64,000 bases of DNA, from assembly GCF_900095825.1 (NCBI RefSeq), contig NZ_LT608315.1:2312721-2376720 (forward strand), in the 5' to 3' direction. Positions within the stretch are counted from its first letter, which is position 1. Each line of letters opens with the position of its first letter. Below are positions 35,346 to 43,502 of this stretch, in pieces. Made by a program: the position numbers and the translations under genes. The notes under the pieces are model-generated. The model made no database searches and had not been told where the DNA came from. It saw nothing but the letters and a program-made list of their open reading frames with translations. This DNA comes from Acidaminococcus massiliensis (GTDB taxonomy: Bacteria; Bacillota; Negativicutes; Acidaminococcales; Acidaminococcaceae).

Positions 35346-36530
35346 TTATGGTTTTGCCAGATAATCCCGGGTGAACTGGGTCAGGACCTTCACCCCGGTG
35401 GGCAGGGCTTTTTCATCAAAGATATTCTTGGGATTGTGGAGCCCCAGCCGGCTGTTGGGTTCCTCCGGGTTGCCGGTCCCCAGCCGGAATTGACATCCCG
35501 GGCACAGTTTCGGGAACATCCAGGAAAAGTCATCGGACCCGGTAGAAGGATACGGAATCTGGCGGATATTCTCTTTTCCGATGGTTTCCGCTGCCGCCTT
35601 GGCTATGGCGTCGATTACGGCGGGGTCATTGATGAGAGGCGGCATCCCGTCCGCCCATTTCACTTCCCCTTTGCCCCTAAAGGCCGCCGCTCCGTGTTCC
35701 ACGATCCGGTCGATTTCCTCATGCATCAGTTTCCGGCTGCCAGGCTCCAGGCTACGGAGAGTCCCGATGATTTCCACTTTTTCCGGGACCACATTCCCAG
35801 CCTTGCCCCCATGGATGGACCCAAAAGTCAGCACCGCCGGATAGACGGGCCGGTTCACCCGGGAAACCACCGTCTGCAGTTCTGCCAAGAGATAGCCGGA
35901 GATCATGATGGGATCCACGAAGTTTTCCGGATGGGCCCCATGGCCGGCTTTCCCGTGGACCGTGATATACAGGAAATCTGAGGAAGCATTGGCCGGTCCT
36001 TTGATGAGGCCGATGGTCCCGGCATCCCATTCGGGGGAGCAATGGAGTCCGGTGAGGACATCCGGGGGATATTTCTCATAGAATTTCGTAGCCAGCGTGT
36101 CCAGTGCTCCGTACAGGGCTTCTTCCGCCGGCTGGAAAATGAACAATACATTGCCGTGAAGTTCTTCCCTGACCTCTGAAAGGCATTTAGCCGTATACAG
36201 CAAAACGGTCTGATGGATGTCATGGCCGCAGGCATGCATCACACCCTCGCACTGAGACGCAAAAGGCAGCCCGGTCTGTTCCACGATGGGCAGGGCATCG
36301 ATGTCTTCCCGCAGTCCCACCGTCTTGCCGGGCTTTCCTCCCCGCAGCAAAGCAATGCAGCCCGTCTTCATCCCCACGTCCAATACCTCGATGCCGCACT
36401 CTTTCAAAAAGTCCTCGATCCGTCGGGTGGTCTCGAACTCCTGATTGCTCAGTTCCGGATGGGCATGGATTTCCCGCCGCGTGGCGACCATATCCCCCAC
36501 ATACTTTTCTACCAATGCATTTGTATCCAT
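35346..36530 (-). CDS. M20D amidohydrolase (hippurate hydrolase-like)
   Basis: M20D amidohydrolases remove acyl groups from N-acyl amino acids such as hippurate. The 394-residue product has the metal site Cys in MHACGHDIHQT (~100-110), QPAEEALYGA (catalytic Glu-Glu, ~133-142), HCSPEWDAGTIG (~162-173) and a C-terminal His in a GLHNPKNIF-type segment (~365). GGAGGGGAG precedes the ATG. Its stop overlaps the ribosome site of the YfcC transporter, so uptake and hydrolysis of one substrate was the likely role of this pair before the transporter was damaged. Confidence 0.9.
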   Translation of the reverse strand: MDTNALVEKYVGDMVATRREIHAHPELSNQEFETTRRIEDFLKECGIEVLDVGMKTGCIALLRGGKPGKTVGLREDIDALPIVEQTGLPFASQCEGVMHACGHDIHQTVLLYTAKCLSEVREELHGNVLFIFQPAEEALYGALDTLATKFYEKYPPDVLTGLHCSPEWDAGTIGLIKGPANASSDFLYITVHGKAGHGAHPENFVDPIMISGYLLAELQTVVSRVNRPVYPAVLTFGSIHGGKAGNVVPEKVEIIGTLRSLEPGSRKLMHEEIDRIVEHGAAAFRGKGEVKWADGMPPLINDPAVIDAIAKAAAETIGKENIRQIPYPSTGSDDFSWMFPKLCPGCQFRLGTGNPEEPNSRLGLHNPKNIFDEKALPTGVKVLTQFTRDYLAKP

Positions 36531-36717
36531 CTGCTCCCCTCCAATTTTCTTTTTCGCCTTTTGTTTACATTTTTATCATTTTTATTTAGAATTATACAAT
36601 CGATTGAAATGGCTGTCAATTATTTATGCCTGATCATACAAAACATTTACCATTATACAAAGGAATGTCTACAAAATAAAGTACTATTGACCATAATTCC
36701 GATTCTTATACAAACAC

Positions 36718-36747
36718 AAAAAAAACACACTGCTTTCACAGTGTGTC
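36718..36747 (-). terminator. Terminator of the leucine tRNA operon
   Basis: On the minus strand ACACACTG and CAGTGTGT form an 8-bp stem around TGAAAG and are followed by a run of T. Confidence 0.75.
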
Positions 36748-36758
36748 CGTCTTTTGAA

Positions 36759-36845
36759 TGGTGCGGGCAAGAGGAATTGAACCTCCACGGGGTTGCCCCC
36801 ACTAGCTCCTGAAGCTAGCGCGTCTGCCAGTTCCGCCATGCCCGC
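36759..36845 (-). tRNA. tRNA-Leu(CAG), copy 1
   Basis: On the minus strand the gene begins GCGGGCATGGCGGAACTGGC and ends TGCCCGC-A-CCA. The anticodon loop is TTCAGGA (anticodon CAG), there is a long class II variable arm (TGGGGGCAACCCCG), and the T-loop is GGTTCAATTCC. The CCA is encoded. Identical to copy 2 at 37022-37108. Confidence 0.95.
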
Positions 36846-36902
36846 ATATAAAATTTTCCTGCCGAAGGCCTCCGCCTTTTTCGCCCCATCCTGTCATAGA
36901 GT

Positions 36903-36988
36903 TGGTGCGGTTGGCGGGACTTGAACCCGCATGAGGTTACCCTCACCAGCCCCTCAAGCTGACGCGTCTGCCTTTCCGCCACAACCGC
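36903..36988 (-). tRNA. tRNA-Leu(GAG)
   Basis: The acceptor stem is GCGGTTG/CAACCGC, the anticodon loop is TTGAGGG (anticodon GAG), the variable arm is long, and CCA is encoded. It sits between the two identical Leu(CAG) genes. Confidence 0.95.
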
Positions 36989-37021
36989 AGAGTTGTGTGT
37001 GATTGCTCAGGTGAAAAAGTT

Positions 37022-37108
37022 TGGTGCGGGCAAGAGGAATTGAACCTCCACGGGGTTGCCCCCACTAGCTCCTGAAGCTAGCGCGTCTGCCAGTTCCGCC
37101 ATGCCCGC
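37022..37108 (-). tRNA. tRNA-Leu(CAG), copy 2
   Basis: The sequence is identical to copy 1, with the same anticodon loop and encoded CCA. It is the promoter-proximal gene of the three-tRNA unit. Confidence 0.95.
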
Positions 37109-37134
37109 TTGTTCCTTCAATCGGCAACAAAGAA

Positions 37135-37163
37135 ATAATATCACAAACGAGAAAACTCGTCAA
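37135..37163 (-). promoter_or_regulatory. Promoter of the leucine tRNA operon
   Basis: On the minus strand, TTGACG (37163-37158) and TATTAT (37140-37135) are spaced by 17 bases, about 20 bases before the first tRNA. The -35 overlaps the 3' end of the lytic transglycosylase gene. Confidence 0.65.
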
Positions 37164-37759
37164 TAGTTTTTTAAAGTTTTTTTGTATAAGTTCTGGTAGC
37201 TGTTCCGGTCATCCAGGACTTTCTGCACATAGATCCGGGTATCACTGAAAGGGATCTGGGAAATATTGCTGAAGTCAAAATCCCAGCCATAATCCTTCAT
37301 CCATTCTTTGACGGTTCCCCGTCCTGCATTGTATGCAGCCAGCATCAGCACCTCATTGCCGTGGAATTCATGTTCCAGCTCTGCCAGATACCAGCAGCCG
37401 AACTTGATGTTCAGTTCCGGTTTCAGCAGCATGGAGTCCCGGAAATTGGGAAAGTCCGTGCATTTGGCGATCCAGGCTCCGGTTTCCGGGGTGATCTGCA
37501 TGAGTCCCATGGCCCCTGCCTTGGATTTTGCCTCCGGTTTGAAATTGCTTTCATTTTTGATGACAGCCACTGCCAGGAAGGGATCCACCCGGTACTGGGC
37601 GCTGTACAAATGGATTTCCCTGGCATAGGGCCAGTTGTAGACGAATTTCCGCTGGGCTGTATCTGTTTTCCAGCCAAAATATCCAGCCACCATCAGCAGC
37701 AGGAAAATCAGCACAACAGGAAGACATCCCGGCCGTTTTGTCTTTCTTTTCCGTTCCAA
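37160..37759 (-). CDS. Membrane-anchored lytic transglycosylase (SLT domain)
   Basis: Lytic transglycosylases cleave the glycan strands of peptidoglycan. The 199-residue product has one N-terminal membrane helix (LPVVLIFLLLMVAGYFGW, ~13-30) and an SLT domain (~48-190). The catalytic Glu is in VIKNESNF (~residue 70), followed by GAMGLMQITPETGAWIA (~82-98) and AAYNAGRGTVKEW (~140-152). This is the family order (ES, GLMQ, AYNAG). The start is TTG at 37759, with GAGGG six bases upstream. It stands alone between the tRNAs and coaE. Confidence 0.93.
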   Translation of the reverse strand: MERKRKTKRPGCLPVVLIFLLLMVAGYFGWKTDTAQRKFVYNWPYAREIHLYSAQYRVDPFLAVAVIKNESNFKPEAKSKAGAMGLMQITPETGAWIAKCTDFPNFRDSMLLKPELNIKFGCWYLAELEHEFHGNEVLMLAAYNAGRGTVKEWMKDYGWDFDFSNISQIPFSDTRIYVQKVLDDRNSYQNLYKKTLKNY

Positions 37760-37907
37760 AACAATCCCTCACATTTTATCTCAGTCCTCTTGCCGGCAGA
37801 AATGGTCACTGCCCTGCCGGAAAAGGATTCCTTTGATTCCATTTTATTCTATATCATATCAAATCTGCCGGATGTCTTTCAACCATTCTTTGCTGGAAGC
37901 GGTCTAC

Positions 37908-38495
37908 TCACGGCCGGAGGGCTGCCAGGGCCTGATCCACCTGAGCATACAGTTCTTCCAAGGTGCCCCGGTTATCCAGGATCACCTGGGCCCGTTTCTT
38001 TTTTTCCTCCAGAGACAGCTGCTTTCCGATCCTGTCCTCCACTTCTTCCCGGGTCATGCCGGAACGGAGCATGGCCCGCCGGATCTGCTCCTCTTTCGGA
38101 AGGTATACCAGCCACACGGTATCGGCCGTCTTTTCCCAGCCGCATTCCAAGAGCAGCGGGGCGTCCAGTACCACCACAGGATCTTTTCTGTGAGCTTCCA
38201 GAAAGGCGTCCCGTTTTTTCTCGATGGCACTATGGACGATGGCATTGAGCTGCCGGAGGACTGCCGGATCATGGAAGGCCCGTTCTGCCATTTTTTTCCG
38301 GTCCAGTTCTCCGGCCGAAGTGAGGATGTCCGGTCCAAAGCTGCACACCAGTGCTCCCAAGCAAGGTGACCCTGCTTTTTCCACTTCCCAGGCAGCTCCA
38401 TCCGCGTCGAATACCGGAATCCCCTTCCGCTTCAGATAGGCACTGACGGTGCTTTTGCCCGATGCAATACCCCCTGTCAATCCAATGACTGTCAT
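37908..38495 (-). CDS. coaE: Dephospho-CoA kinase
   Basis: CoaE does the last step of coenzyme A synthesis. The 195-residue product has the P-loop GLTGGIASGKST (~5-16), DADGAAWEV (~31-39, nucleobase side) and LLLECGWE (~112-119) of the lid region. The ATG at 38495 has GAGGAGG upstream. It lies 11 bases after mutM and is downstream of polA; polA-mutM-coaE is a common Firmicutes cluster. Confidence 0.95.
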   Translation of the reverse strand: MTVIGLTGGIASGKSTVSAYLKRKGIPVFDADGAAWEVEKAGSPCLGALVCSFGPDILTSAGELDRKKMAERAFHDPAVLRQLNAIVHSAIEKKRDAFLEAHRKDPVVVLDAPLLLECGWEKTADTVWLVYLPKEEQIRRAMLRSGMTREEVEDRIGKQLSLEEKKKRAQVILDNRGTLEELYAQVDQALAALRP

Positions 38496-38505
38496 GGCCC
38501 CTCCT

Positions 38506-39327
38506 CTATTTCTGGCAATGGGGACAGTACACACTGCCCCGCCCGGCTACCTTGATCTGTTTCAGCAAAGCCCCGCACCGTTTGCAGGGCCGTCCCTTCC
38601 GGTGGTACACCTGGAGATACAGGCTGTTATCTCCCATGTTCCCATCGGCATCCTGATAATTCCGGAAGGTGGTGCCATGGTGTTCCAAGCCCTGGCGGAT
38701 CACGTCCCGGATGGCCAGGGTCAAGGCTTCCCAGTCCTTCCGGGTCATCCGGTTCACCCGGCGGGTGGGACGGATCCCTGCCGCGAACAGAGCTTCATCT
38801 GCATAGATGTTTCCCAGCCCTGCCAAGATAGTCTGATCCAGGATGAACGCCTTTACTACGGCTGTCTTGCCCCGGGCTTTTTCCCGGAGATATCCCGGCG
38901 TCAGCCCCGGATCCAGAGGTTCCGGCCCCAGGCCTTCATACCCTTTGTCCCGCCAGCCGTCCTCTCCTACCAGCGCCGCCACTCCAAAAGTCCGGATATC
39001 GGTAAAATAAAGATTCTCCTCTCCGGAAAGGAAAAAGGCCATCCGGGTAAAGGGAGGTTCCGGGGCCGTTTTAGGGAGAGCCAGCAGGGCTCCGGTCATC
39101 CGGAGATGGATCAGGAGCCAGCGTCCCTTTTCCAGGTCCAGCCGCAGGTATTTCCCCCGCCGCTGGACACCGGTGAACCGGGCGCCCTGGAGCTGCCGGG
39201 CAAAGATTTCCGGTTCCGGATGGAGGATCATTTTGGGCAGATCCACCCGGACTTTTTCAATGGTCTTTCCTATAATATGAGGAAGCAGGCTGATCCGCAC
39301 CTGTTCCACTTCCGGCAGTTCCGGCAT
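38506..39327 (-). CDS. mutM: Formamidopyrimidine-DNA glycosylase (Fpg/MutM)
   Basis: MutM excises 8-oxoguanine and formamidopyrimidines. The 273-residue product begins MPELPEVEQVR, where Pro1 and Glu2 are catalytic after Met removal. It has the helix-2-turn-helix with LAGLGNIYADEALFAAGI (~168-185) and a C-terminal zinc finger with CKRCGALL...YCPHC (~248-271). All key residues are present. AAGGAGG is upstream, and it starts 10 bases after polA, so DNA repair synthesis and base excision are encoded together. Confidence 0.96.
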   Translation of the reverse strand: MPELPEVEQVRISLLPHIIGKTIEKVRVDLPKMILHPEPEIFARQLQGARFTGVQRRGKYLRLDLEKGRWLLIHLRMTGALLALPKTAPEPPFTRMAFFLSGEENLYFTDIRTFGVAALVGEDGWRDKGYEGLGPEPLDPGLTPGYLREKARGKTAVVKAFILDQTILAGLGNIYADEALFAAGIRPTRRVNRMTRKDWEALTLAIRDVIRQGLEHHGTTFRNYQDADGNMGDNSLYLQVYHRKGRPCKRCGALLKQIKVAGRGSVYCPHCQK

Positions 39328-39336
39328 ATTCCCTCC

Positions 39337-41958
39337 TTACTTGGCCTGGGCCCAGTTCTTCCCCACGGCTACATCGGCCACCAAAGGGACCGCAAGTTCC
39401 ACCGCATGTTCCATGGTATCCTTGACGATCCGGGCCACCTGGTCCTTTTCTTTTTCCGTGACTTCCAGCACCAATTCGTCGTGGACTTGGAGCAGCACCC
39501 GGCTTTTTACCTGGGCCTGCCTTAAGTTCTCAGCCACTTTCAGCATGGCAATCTTGATGATATCCGCCGCCGTTCCCTGGATGGGGGTATTGATGGCCGT
39601 CCGTTCTGCAAAGCTCCGGCGGTTGAAGTTCTTGGCTTTGATATCCGGCAGGTACCGGCGGCGGCCAAAGAGGGTTTCCACATAGCCCAGTTCCCGGGCT
39701 TTCTGTTTCTCTCTTTCCATATAGGCCTTCACCCCCGTATACCTGGCGAAATAGCTGTCGATGTACTGGGCCGCCTCTCCCCGGGGGACTCCCAGCTGCC
39801 GTGCCAGGCCGAAATCGCTGATCCCGTAGATGATTCCGAAATTCACGGTCTTGGCCTTGCTCCGCATGTAAGGAGTCACCTGATCCAGGGGCACACTGAA
39901 GATTTCTGAAGCCGTCCGAGCGTGGACATCCTGGCCGTGGCGGAAGGAATCCAGGAGCAGTTCATCCTGGGCGATACTGGCCATCACCCGCAGTTCCACC
40001 TGGGAATAGTCGCAGCTCATAAGCAGATCATAGCCTTCCCCGGGCACGAACATTTCCCGCATCCGTTTCCCCACTTCCGTCCGGGTGGGGATGTTCTGGA
40101 GGTTGGGTTCCGTGCTGGAGAGCCGCCCGGTGACCGTGGCCATCTGATTGAAATGGGTATGGATCCTTCCCGTAACAGGATTGATCAGGGGATGGAGGCC
40201 CAGGAGATAGGTAGAAAGCAGTTTGGAGAGCTGCCGGTAGGCGATCAGTGTCTCGATGATAGGATGTTCTCCCTGGAGGGCTTCCAGTACGGATACATCG
40301 GTAGAATATCCAGTCTTGGTTTTTTTGATGATGGGAAGTCCCAATTTTTCAAAGAGCAGGCTGCCCAGCTGTTTGGGAGAATTCAGGTTGAATTCTTCCC
40401 CTGCCTGGTCCCAGGCCTGCTGTTCCAGGGCCTGGACCTTCTTTGTCATTTCTTCGGTGACTTCGTCCAGCATGGCCTGGTCGACGGTGATCCCGGCGAA
40501 TTCCATTTCTGCCAGGTTTTCCGTCAAAGGCAGTTCGATGTCTTCATACAGCCGGGTCAAATCCCGCTCCTGGAGCTTTTCCCGGAGTACGGGCACCAAT
40601 GCCGCCGTATCCTGGGCGGCTTCTCCGCTGGTCCCGGAGAGGAACTCTTCTCCCAGCCCCCGGATTCCATAGCCGCTGGCCCCCGGTTCGAACAAATAGG
40701 CTGCCAGCGAAGGATCATCGATGATACCCCGGAGCTCCCGCCCCTGTCCCAGCATATATTTGTACAGTTCTTTGGGGTCGGCCGCCGCCTTGGGCAGCGT
40801 TCCATCTTGGAGCCAAGAGAGGACAGCCTCTTTCCCGGCCTTTTCCGGCTGGAGGGCATAATGACGGTCCTTGAATACCAGATCCAGGGAAACCAATTCC
40901 AACTTTGGAAGGGTTCCGGCCGTTTCATAGGCAAGCGCCACCTGTGCCCCTTGGGTTTTGATTTCTTCCATCAGTTTCTCCGCCTGGGCCGGATCTGTGA
41001 CTTCCACCGTTTCCAGGGCCTGGGTTTCCATTGGTTCCCCGAAAAGAGACAGGGGATCATCGCTGCTGCCGGCATCCGTCCCTTCCGCGCAGCCCAATAC
41101 AGGTACGAACCGGTCCCACAGATTCCGGAACTGGAGTTCCTGCATCAATTTCCGGCATTCTCCAGTCATTCCGGTCAGCAGGTACGCTGCAGGATCCCGG
41201 TCAATGGGGACCTCCAGGCAGATGGTGGCCAGCTCTTTGGAAAGGAGTGCCTGGTCTCGGTTATTCCGAAGTTTTTCCTGGAGGGCCTTTCCCTTCACCT
41301 CCTCGGCATGATCCAGGACATTTTCCACGGTCCGGTACTGGGTGATCAGCTTCAGAGCTGTTTTGGGCCCCACTCCCGGCACTCCGGGGATATTGTCGCT
41401 GGTATCCCCCATCAGCCCTTTGAGATCGATGATCTGCCGAGGTTCCAAGCCCTGGTATTCTTCTCCAAAGGCTTTTTCATCGTAGACAGCGATATTGGAG
41501 ATTCCCTTTTTGGTGAAAAGGACTTGGACATTGTTTTTGATCAGCTGGAACTCATCCCGGTCCCCGGTAACGATCTTGACCTGGACATTTTCCGGTGCAG
41601 CGCTGGAAAGGGTCCCGATGATGTCATCGGCCTCGTAATTGTCCACTTCCAGGGTGGGGATCCCCATGGCCTGGAGCAGCTCCATGGACAGGGGAAATTG
41701 TTCCTTCAGTTCTGGCGGTGTGGCTTTGCGCTGCCCTTTATACGCAGAAAATTTTTCCGTACGGAATGTTTTGCGGGATTTGTCAAAAGCCACCAGCATA
41801 TAGTTGGGCTGGATTTCTTGGAGCAGTTTCAGGAGCATATTGCAAAGGCCATACACCGCGCCGGTGTTGACCCCTTTTTGATTAGTCAGGGGAGGCAGTG
41901 CAAAGAAAGCCCGGTGGATCAGGCTGCTGCCGTCGATCAAAAGGAATTTTTCGTCCAT
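39337..41958 (-). CDS. polA: DNA polymerase I
   Basis: PolA fills gaps and removes RNA primers. The 873-residue product has the 5'-3' exonuclease domain (~1-290: LLIDGSSLIHRAF, VDNYEADDIIG, LKGLMGDTSDNIPGVPGVG). A degenerate 3'-5' exonuclease domain follows (~310-470). The polymerase domain (~480-873) has motif A LLMSCDYSQVELRVMASI, motif B RSKAKTVNFGIIYGISDFGL and motif C VHDELVLEV. In the proofreading domain the DxE metal motif is absent (VALAYETAGTL), so, as in many Firmicutes, it probably lacks proofreading. First gene of polA-mutM-coaE. Confidence 0.97.
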   Translation of the reverse strand: MDEKFLLIDGSSLIHRAFFALPPLTNQKGVNTGAVYGLCNMLLKLLQEIQPNYMLVAFDKSRKTFRTEKFSAYKGQRKATPPELKEQFPLSMELLQAMGIPTLEVDNYEADDIIGTLSSAAPENVQVKIVTGDRDEFQLIKNNVQVLFTKKGISNIAVYDEKAFGEEYQGLEPRQIIDLKGLMGDTSDNIPGVPGVGPKTALKLITQYRTVENVLDHAEEVKGKALQEKLRNNRDQALLSKELATICLEVPIDRDPAAYLLTGMTGECRKLMQELQFRNLWDRFVPVLGCAEGTDAGSSDDPLSLFGEPMETQALETVEVTDPAQAEKLMEEIKTQGAQVALAYETAGTLPKLELVSLDLVFKDRHYALQPEKAGKEAVLSWLQDGTLPKAAADPKELYKYMLGQGRELRGIIDDPSLAAYLFEPGASGYGIRGLGEEFLSGTSGEAAQDTAALVPVLREKLQERDLTRLYEDIELPLTENLAEMEFAGITVDQAMLDEVTEEMTKKVQALEQQAWDQAGEEFNLNSPKQLGSLLFEKLGLPIIKKTKTGYSTDVSVLEALQGEHPIIETLIAYRQLSKLLSTYLLGLHPLINPVTGRIHTHFNQMATVTGRLSSTEPNLQNIPTRTEVGKRMREMFVPGEGYDLLMSCDYSQVELRVMASIAQDELLLDSFRHGQDVHARTASEIFSVPLDQVTPYMRSKAKTVNFGIIYGISDFGLARQLGVPRGEAAQYIDSYFARYTGVKAYMEREKQKARELGYVETLFGRRRYLPDIKAKNFNRRSFAERTAINTPIQGTAADIIKIAMLKVAENLRQAQVKSRVLLQVHDELVLEVTEKEKDQVARIVKDTMEHAVELAVPLVADVAVGKNWAQAK

Positions 41959-42199
41959 GATACACCTTCCTCAGTGTTATTCTAATTGTATTATTATAGC
42001 ATATTTGGAGGGAACAAAGGGGATGCTGCATACAACGTGCGGAGCCCCATATCCATACTATATTACTGTATTTTTATTTCATTATTTTTCTGTACCGAAC
42101 TATACAAAAACAAAGTTATTAAGTTTTTGTATACTGTATATTAAATTCATTATCTTGACGCTGGGATCAGATGGTGATAGCATTTTTTAGGATTGATTG

Positions 42200-42225
42200 A
42201 AAGGCATCAAGAAAAAGATGCCTTT
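42200..42225 (+). other. Hairpin just before the aminotransferase ribosome site
   Basis: AAAGGCATC and GATGCCTTT form a 9-bp stem with loop AAGAAAAA, ending a few bases before GGGGGAGG and the ATG. No T-run follows. It might be the end of an upstream terminator or a translation-controlling structure. The rest of 41959-42199 is AT-rich and has no gene that I can support. Confidence 0.45.
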
Positions 42226-42242
42226 GGGGGAGGTTTTTAATC

Positions 42243-43436
42243 ATGGAATACAAATTTGCCCAACGGATGGCCGGGATGCAGGCCTCTGCTGTACGGGAAA
42301 TCCTGAAAGTGACCCAGCGTCCGGAGGTCATTTCATTTGCCGGAGGGCTGCCTGCACCGGAACTGTTCCCAGTGGCAGAAATCGGCAAAGTCTGCGAAGA
42401 AGTCTGTACAGCAGAAGGCCATAAAGTCCTCCAGTATGCCACCACAGAAGGCCGGCCCACCCTGCGGGCCAAGATTGCCGACCGGATGAACCGGAAATAC
42501 AGATCCCATCTGAAAGCGGAGAACATCCTGATCACCACCGGATCCCAGCAGAACCTGGATATGGCCGGGAAGATCTTTTTCGACCAAGGAGATGTGGTCC
42601 TGATGGAAAGTCCCACCTACCTGGCTGCCATCAACGCTTTCAAGGCCTATCAACCGGTTTTCAAGGAAGTCCCTACCGACGAAAAGGGCATGATCCCGGA
42701 AGAACTGGATAAAATCCTGGCAGAAACGCCCCGGGCCAAGCTGATTTACGTGATTCCGGATTTCCAGAACCCCACCGGCATCTGCTGGACCCTGGAGCGG
42801 CGTCAGAAATTCATGGAAATCATCAACAAATACGAAATCCCCGTGCTGGAAGACAATCCCTACGGAGAGCTGCGGTATGAAGGGGAAACCCTCCCCTCTC
42901 TCCAGAGCATGGATACCAAAGATCTGGTCATGGCCATGGGGACCTTTTCCAAAACCTTCTGCCCGGGCCTGCGGATCGGCTGGCTGGCTGCTCCCGCCGC
43001 CCTGATGAAGGAATTCGTCAAGGTGAAACAAAGTGCCGACCTGCATACTTCCGCCTTCGACCAGGCCATCATCGATCGGTACATGGATGAATACAGCTTA
43101 GATGACCATGTAGCAGAAATCAACAAGCTGTACAAGCACCGCCGGGATCTGCTCCTGAAGACCATGGAGGAAACCTTCACTGACGGGACCACCTGGACCC
43201 ACCCGGAAGGAGGCCTGTTCCTGTGGCTGACTTTCCCGGAAGGCGTCAGTGCCCGGAAAGTCTTCGACAAATGCATCGAAAAGAACGTAGCCGGGGTGCT
43301 GGGCGAATTCTTCTACCCCAACATCAAGAACGACCGGCACATGCGTATCAACTATTCCAACATGCCGGATGACCGGATCGTAGAAGGAGTCAGACGGATG
43401 GCCGAAGCGCTGAAGGAGATCAAAGAAGGAAAATGA
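42243..43436 (+). CDS. PLP-dependent class I aminotransferase (2-aminoadipate/aromatic type)
   Basis: This 397-residue protein belongs to the fold-I aminotransferases close to LysN/2-aminoadipate and MocR-like enzymes. It begins with FAQRMAGMQASAVREILKVT and has VISFAGGLPAPELFPV (~29-44). The PLP pocket is TTGSQQNLDMAGKIF (~99-113), the Asn is in FQNPTGICW (~178-186), and the Schiff-base lysine is in GTFSKTFCPGLRIGWL (~237-252). The Arg that binds the substrate carboxylate is near MRINYSNM. GGGGGAGG is before the ATG. It is a stand-alone gene with a long AT-rich leader and a strong terminator. The substrate could be branched, aromatic or aminoadipate amino acids. Confidence 0.88.
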   Translation: MEYKFAQRMAGMQASAVREILKVTQRPEVISFAGGLPAPELFPVAEIGKVCEEVCTAEGHKVLQYATTEGRPTLRAKIADRMNRKYRSHLKAENILITTGSQQNLDMAGKIFFDQGDVVLMESPTYLAAINAFKAYQPVFKEVPTDEKGMIPEELDKILAETPRAKLIYVIPDFQNPTGICWTLERRQKFMEIINKYEIPVLEDNPYGELRYEGETLPSLQSMDTKDLVMAMGTFSKTFCPGLRIGWLAAPAALMKEFVKVKQSADLHTSAFDQAIIDRYMDEYSLDDHVAEINKLYKHRRDLLLKTMEETFTDGTTWTHPEGGLFLWLTFPEGVSARKVFDKCIEKNVAGVLGEFFYPNIKNDRHMRINYSNMPDDRIVEGVRRMAEALKEIKEGK

Positions 43437-43439
43437 AAA

Positions 43440-43489
43440 ATGGGGCTGTGAAGAAATGAAAAATCCATTTCTTCACAGCCCCATTTTAT
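43440..43489. terminator. Convergent terminator between the aminotransferase and AGCS genes
   Basis: A 19-bp perfect stem, ATGGGGCTGTGAAGAAATG and its complement with a 7-base loop, is followed by TTTATT and preceded by A-rich sequence. It serves both strands. Confidence 0.85.
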
Positions 43490-43502
43490 TCCTGCAGCAA
43501 AC

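Noticed and set aside
33774..35981. 735-codon plus-strand ORF spanning the YfcC and M20D genes
   Set aside because: It crosses two genes and a terminator in antisense, and its composition is not protein-like.
36759..37108. Integration site of a genomic island at the leucine tRNAs
   Set aside because: No integrase, att-like direct repeat or foreign gene block adjoins the tRNA array. The duplicate tRNA is a complete gene, not a 3' fragment.
39922..41985. 687-codon plus-strand ORF opposite polA
   Set aside because: Antisense shadow; polA is complete on the other strand.
41959..42242. T-box leader before the aminotransferase
   Set aside because: No GGGTGG-ACC-like T-box sequence or specifier stem could be seen.
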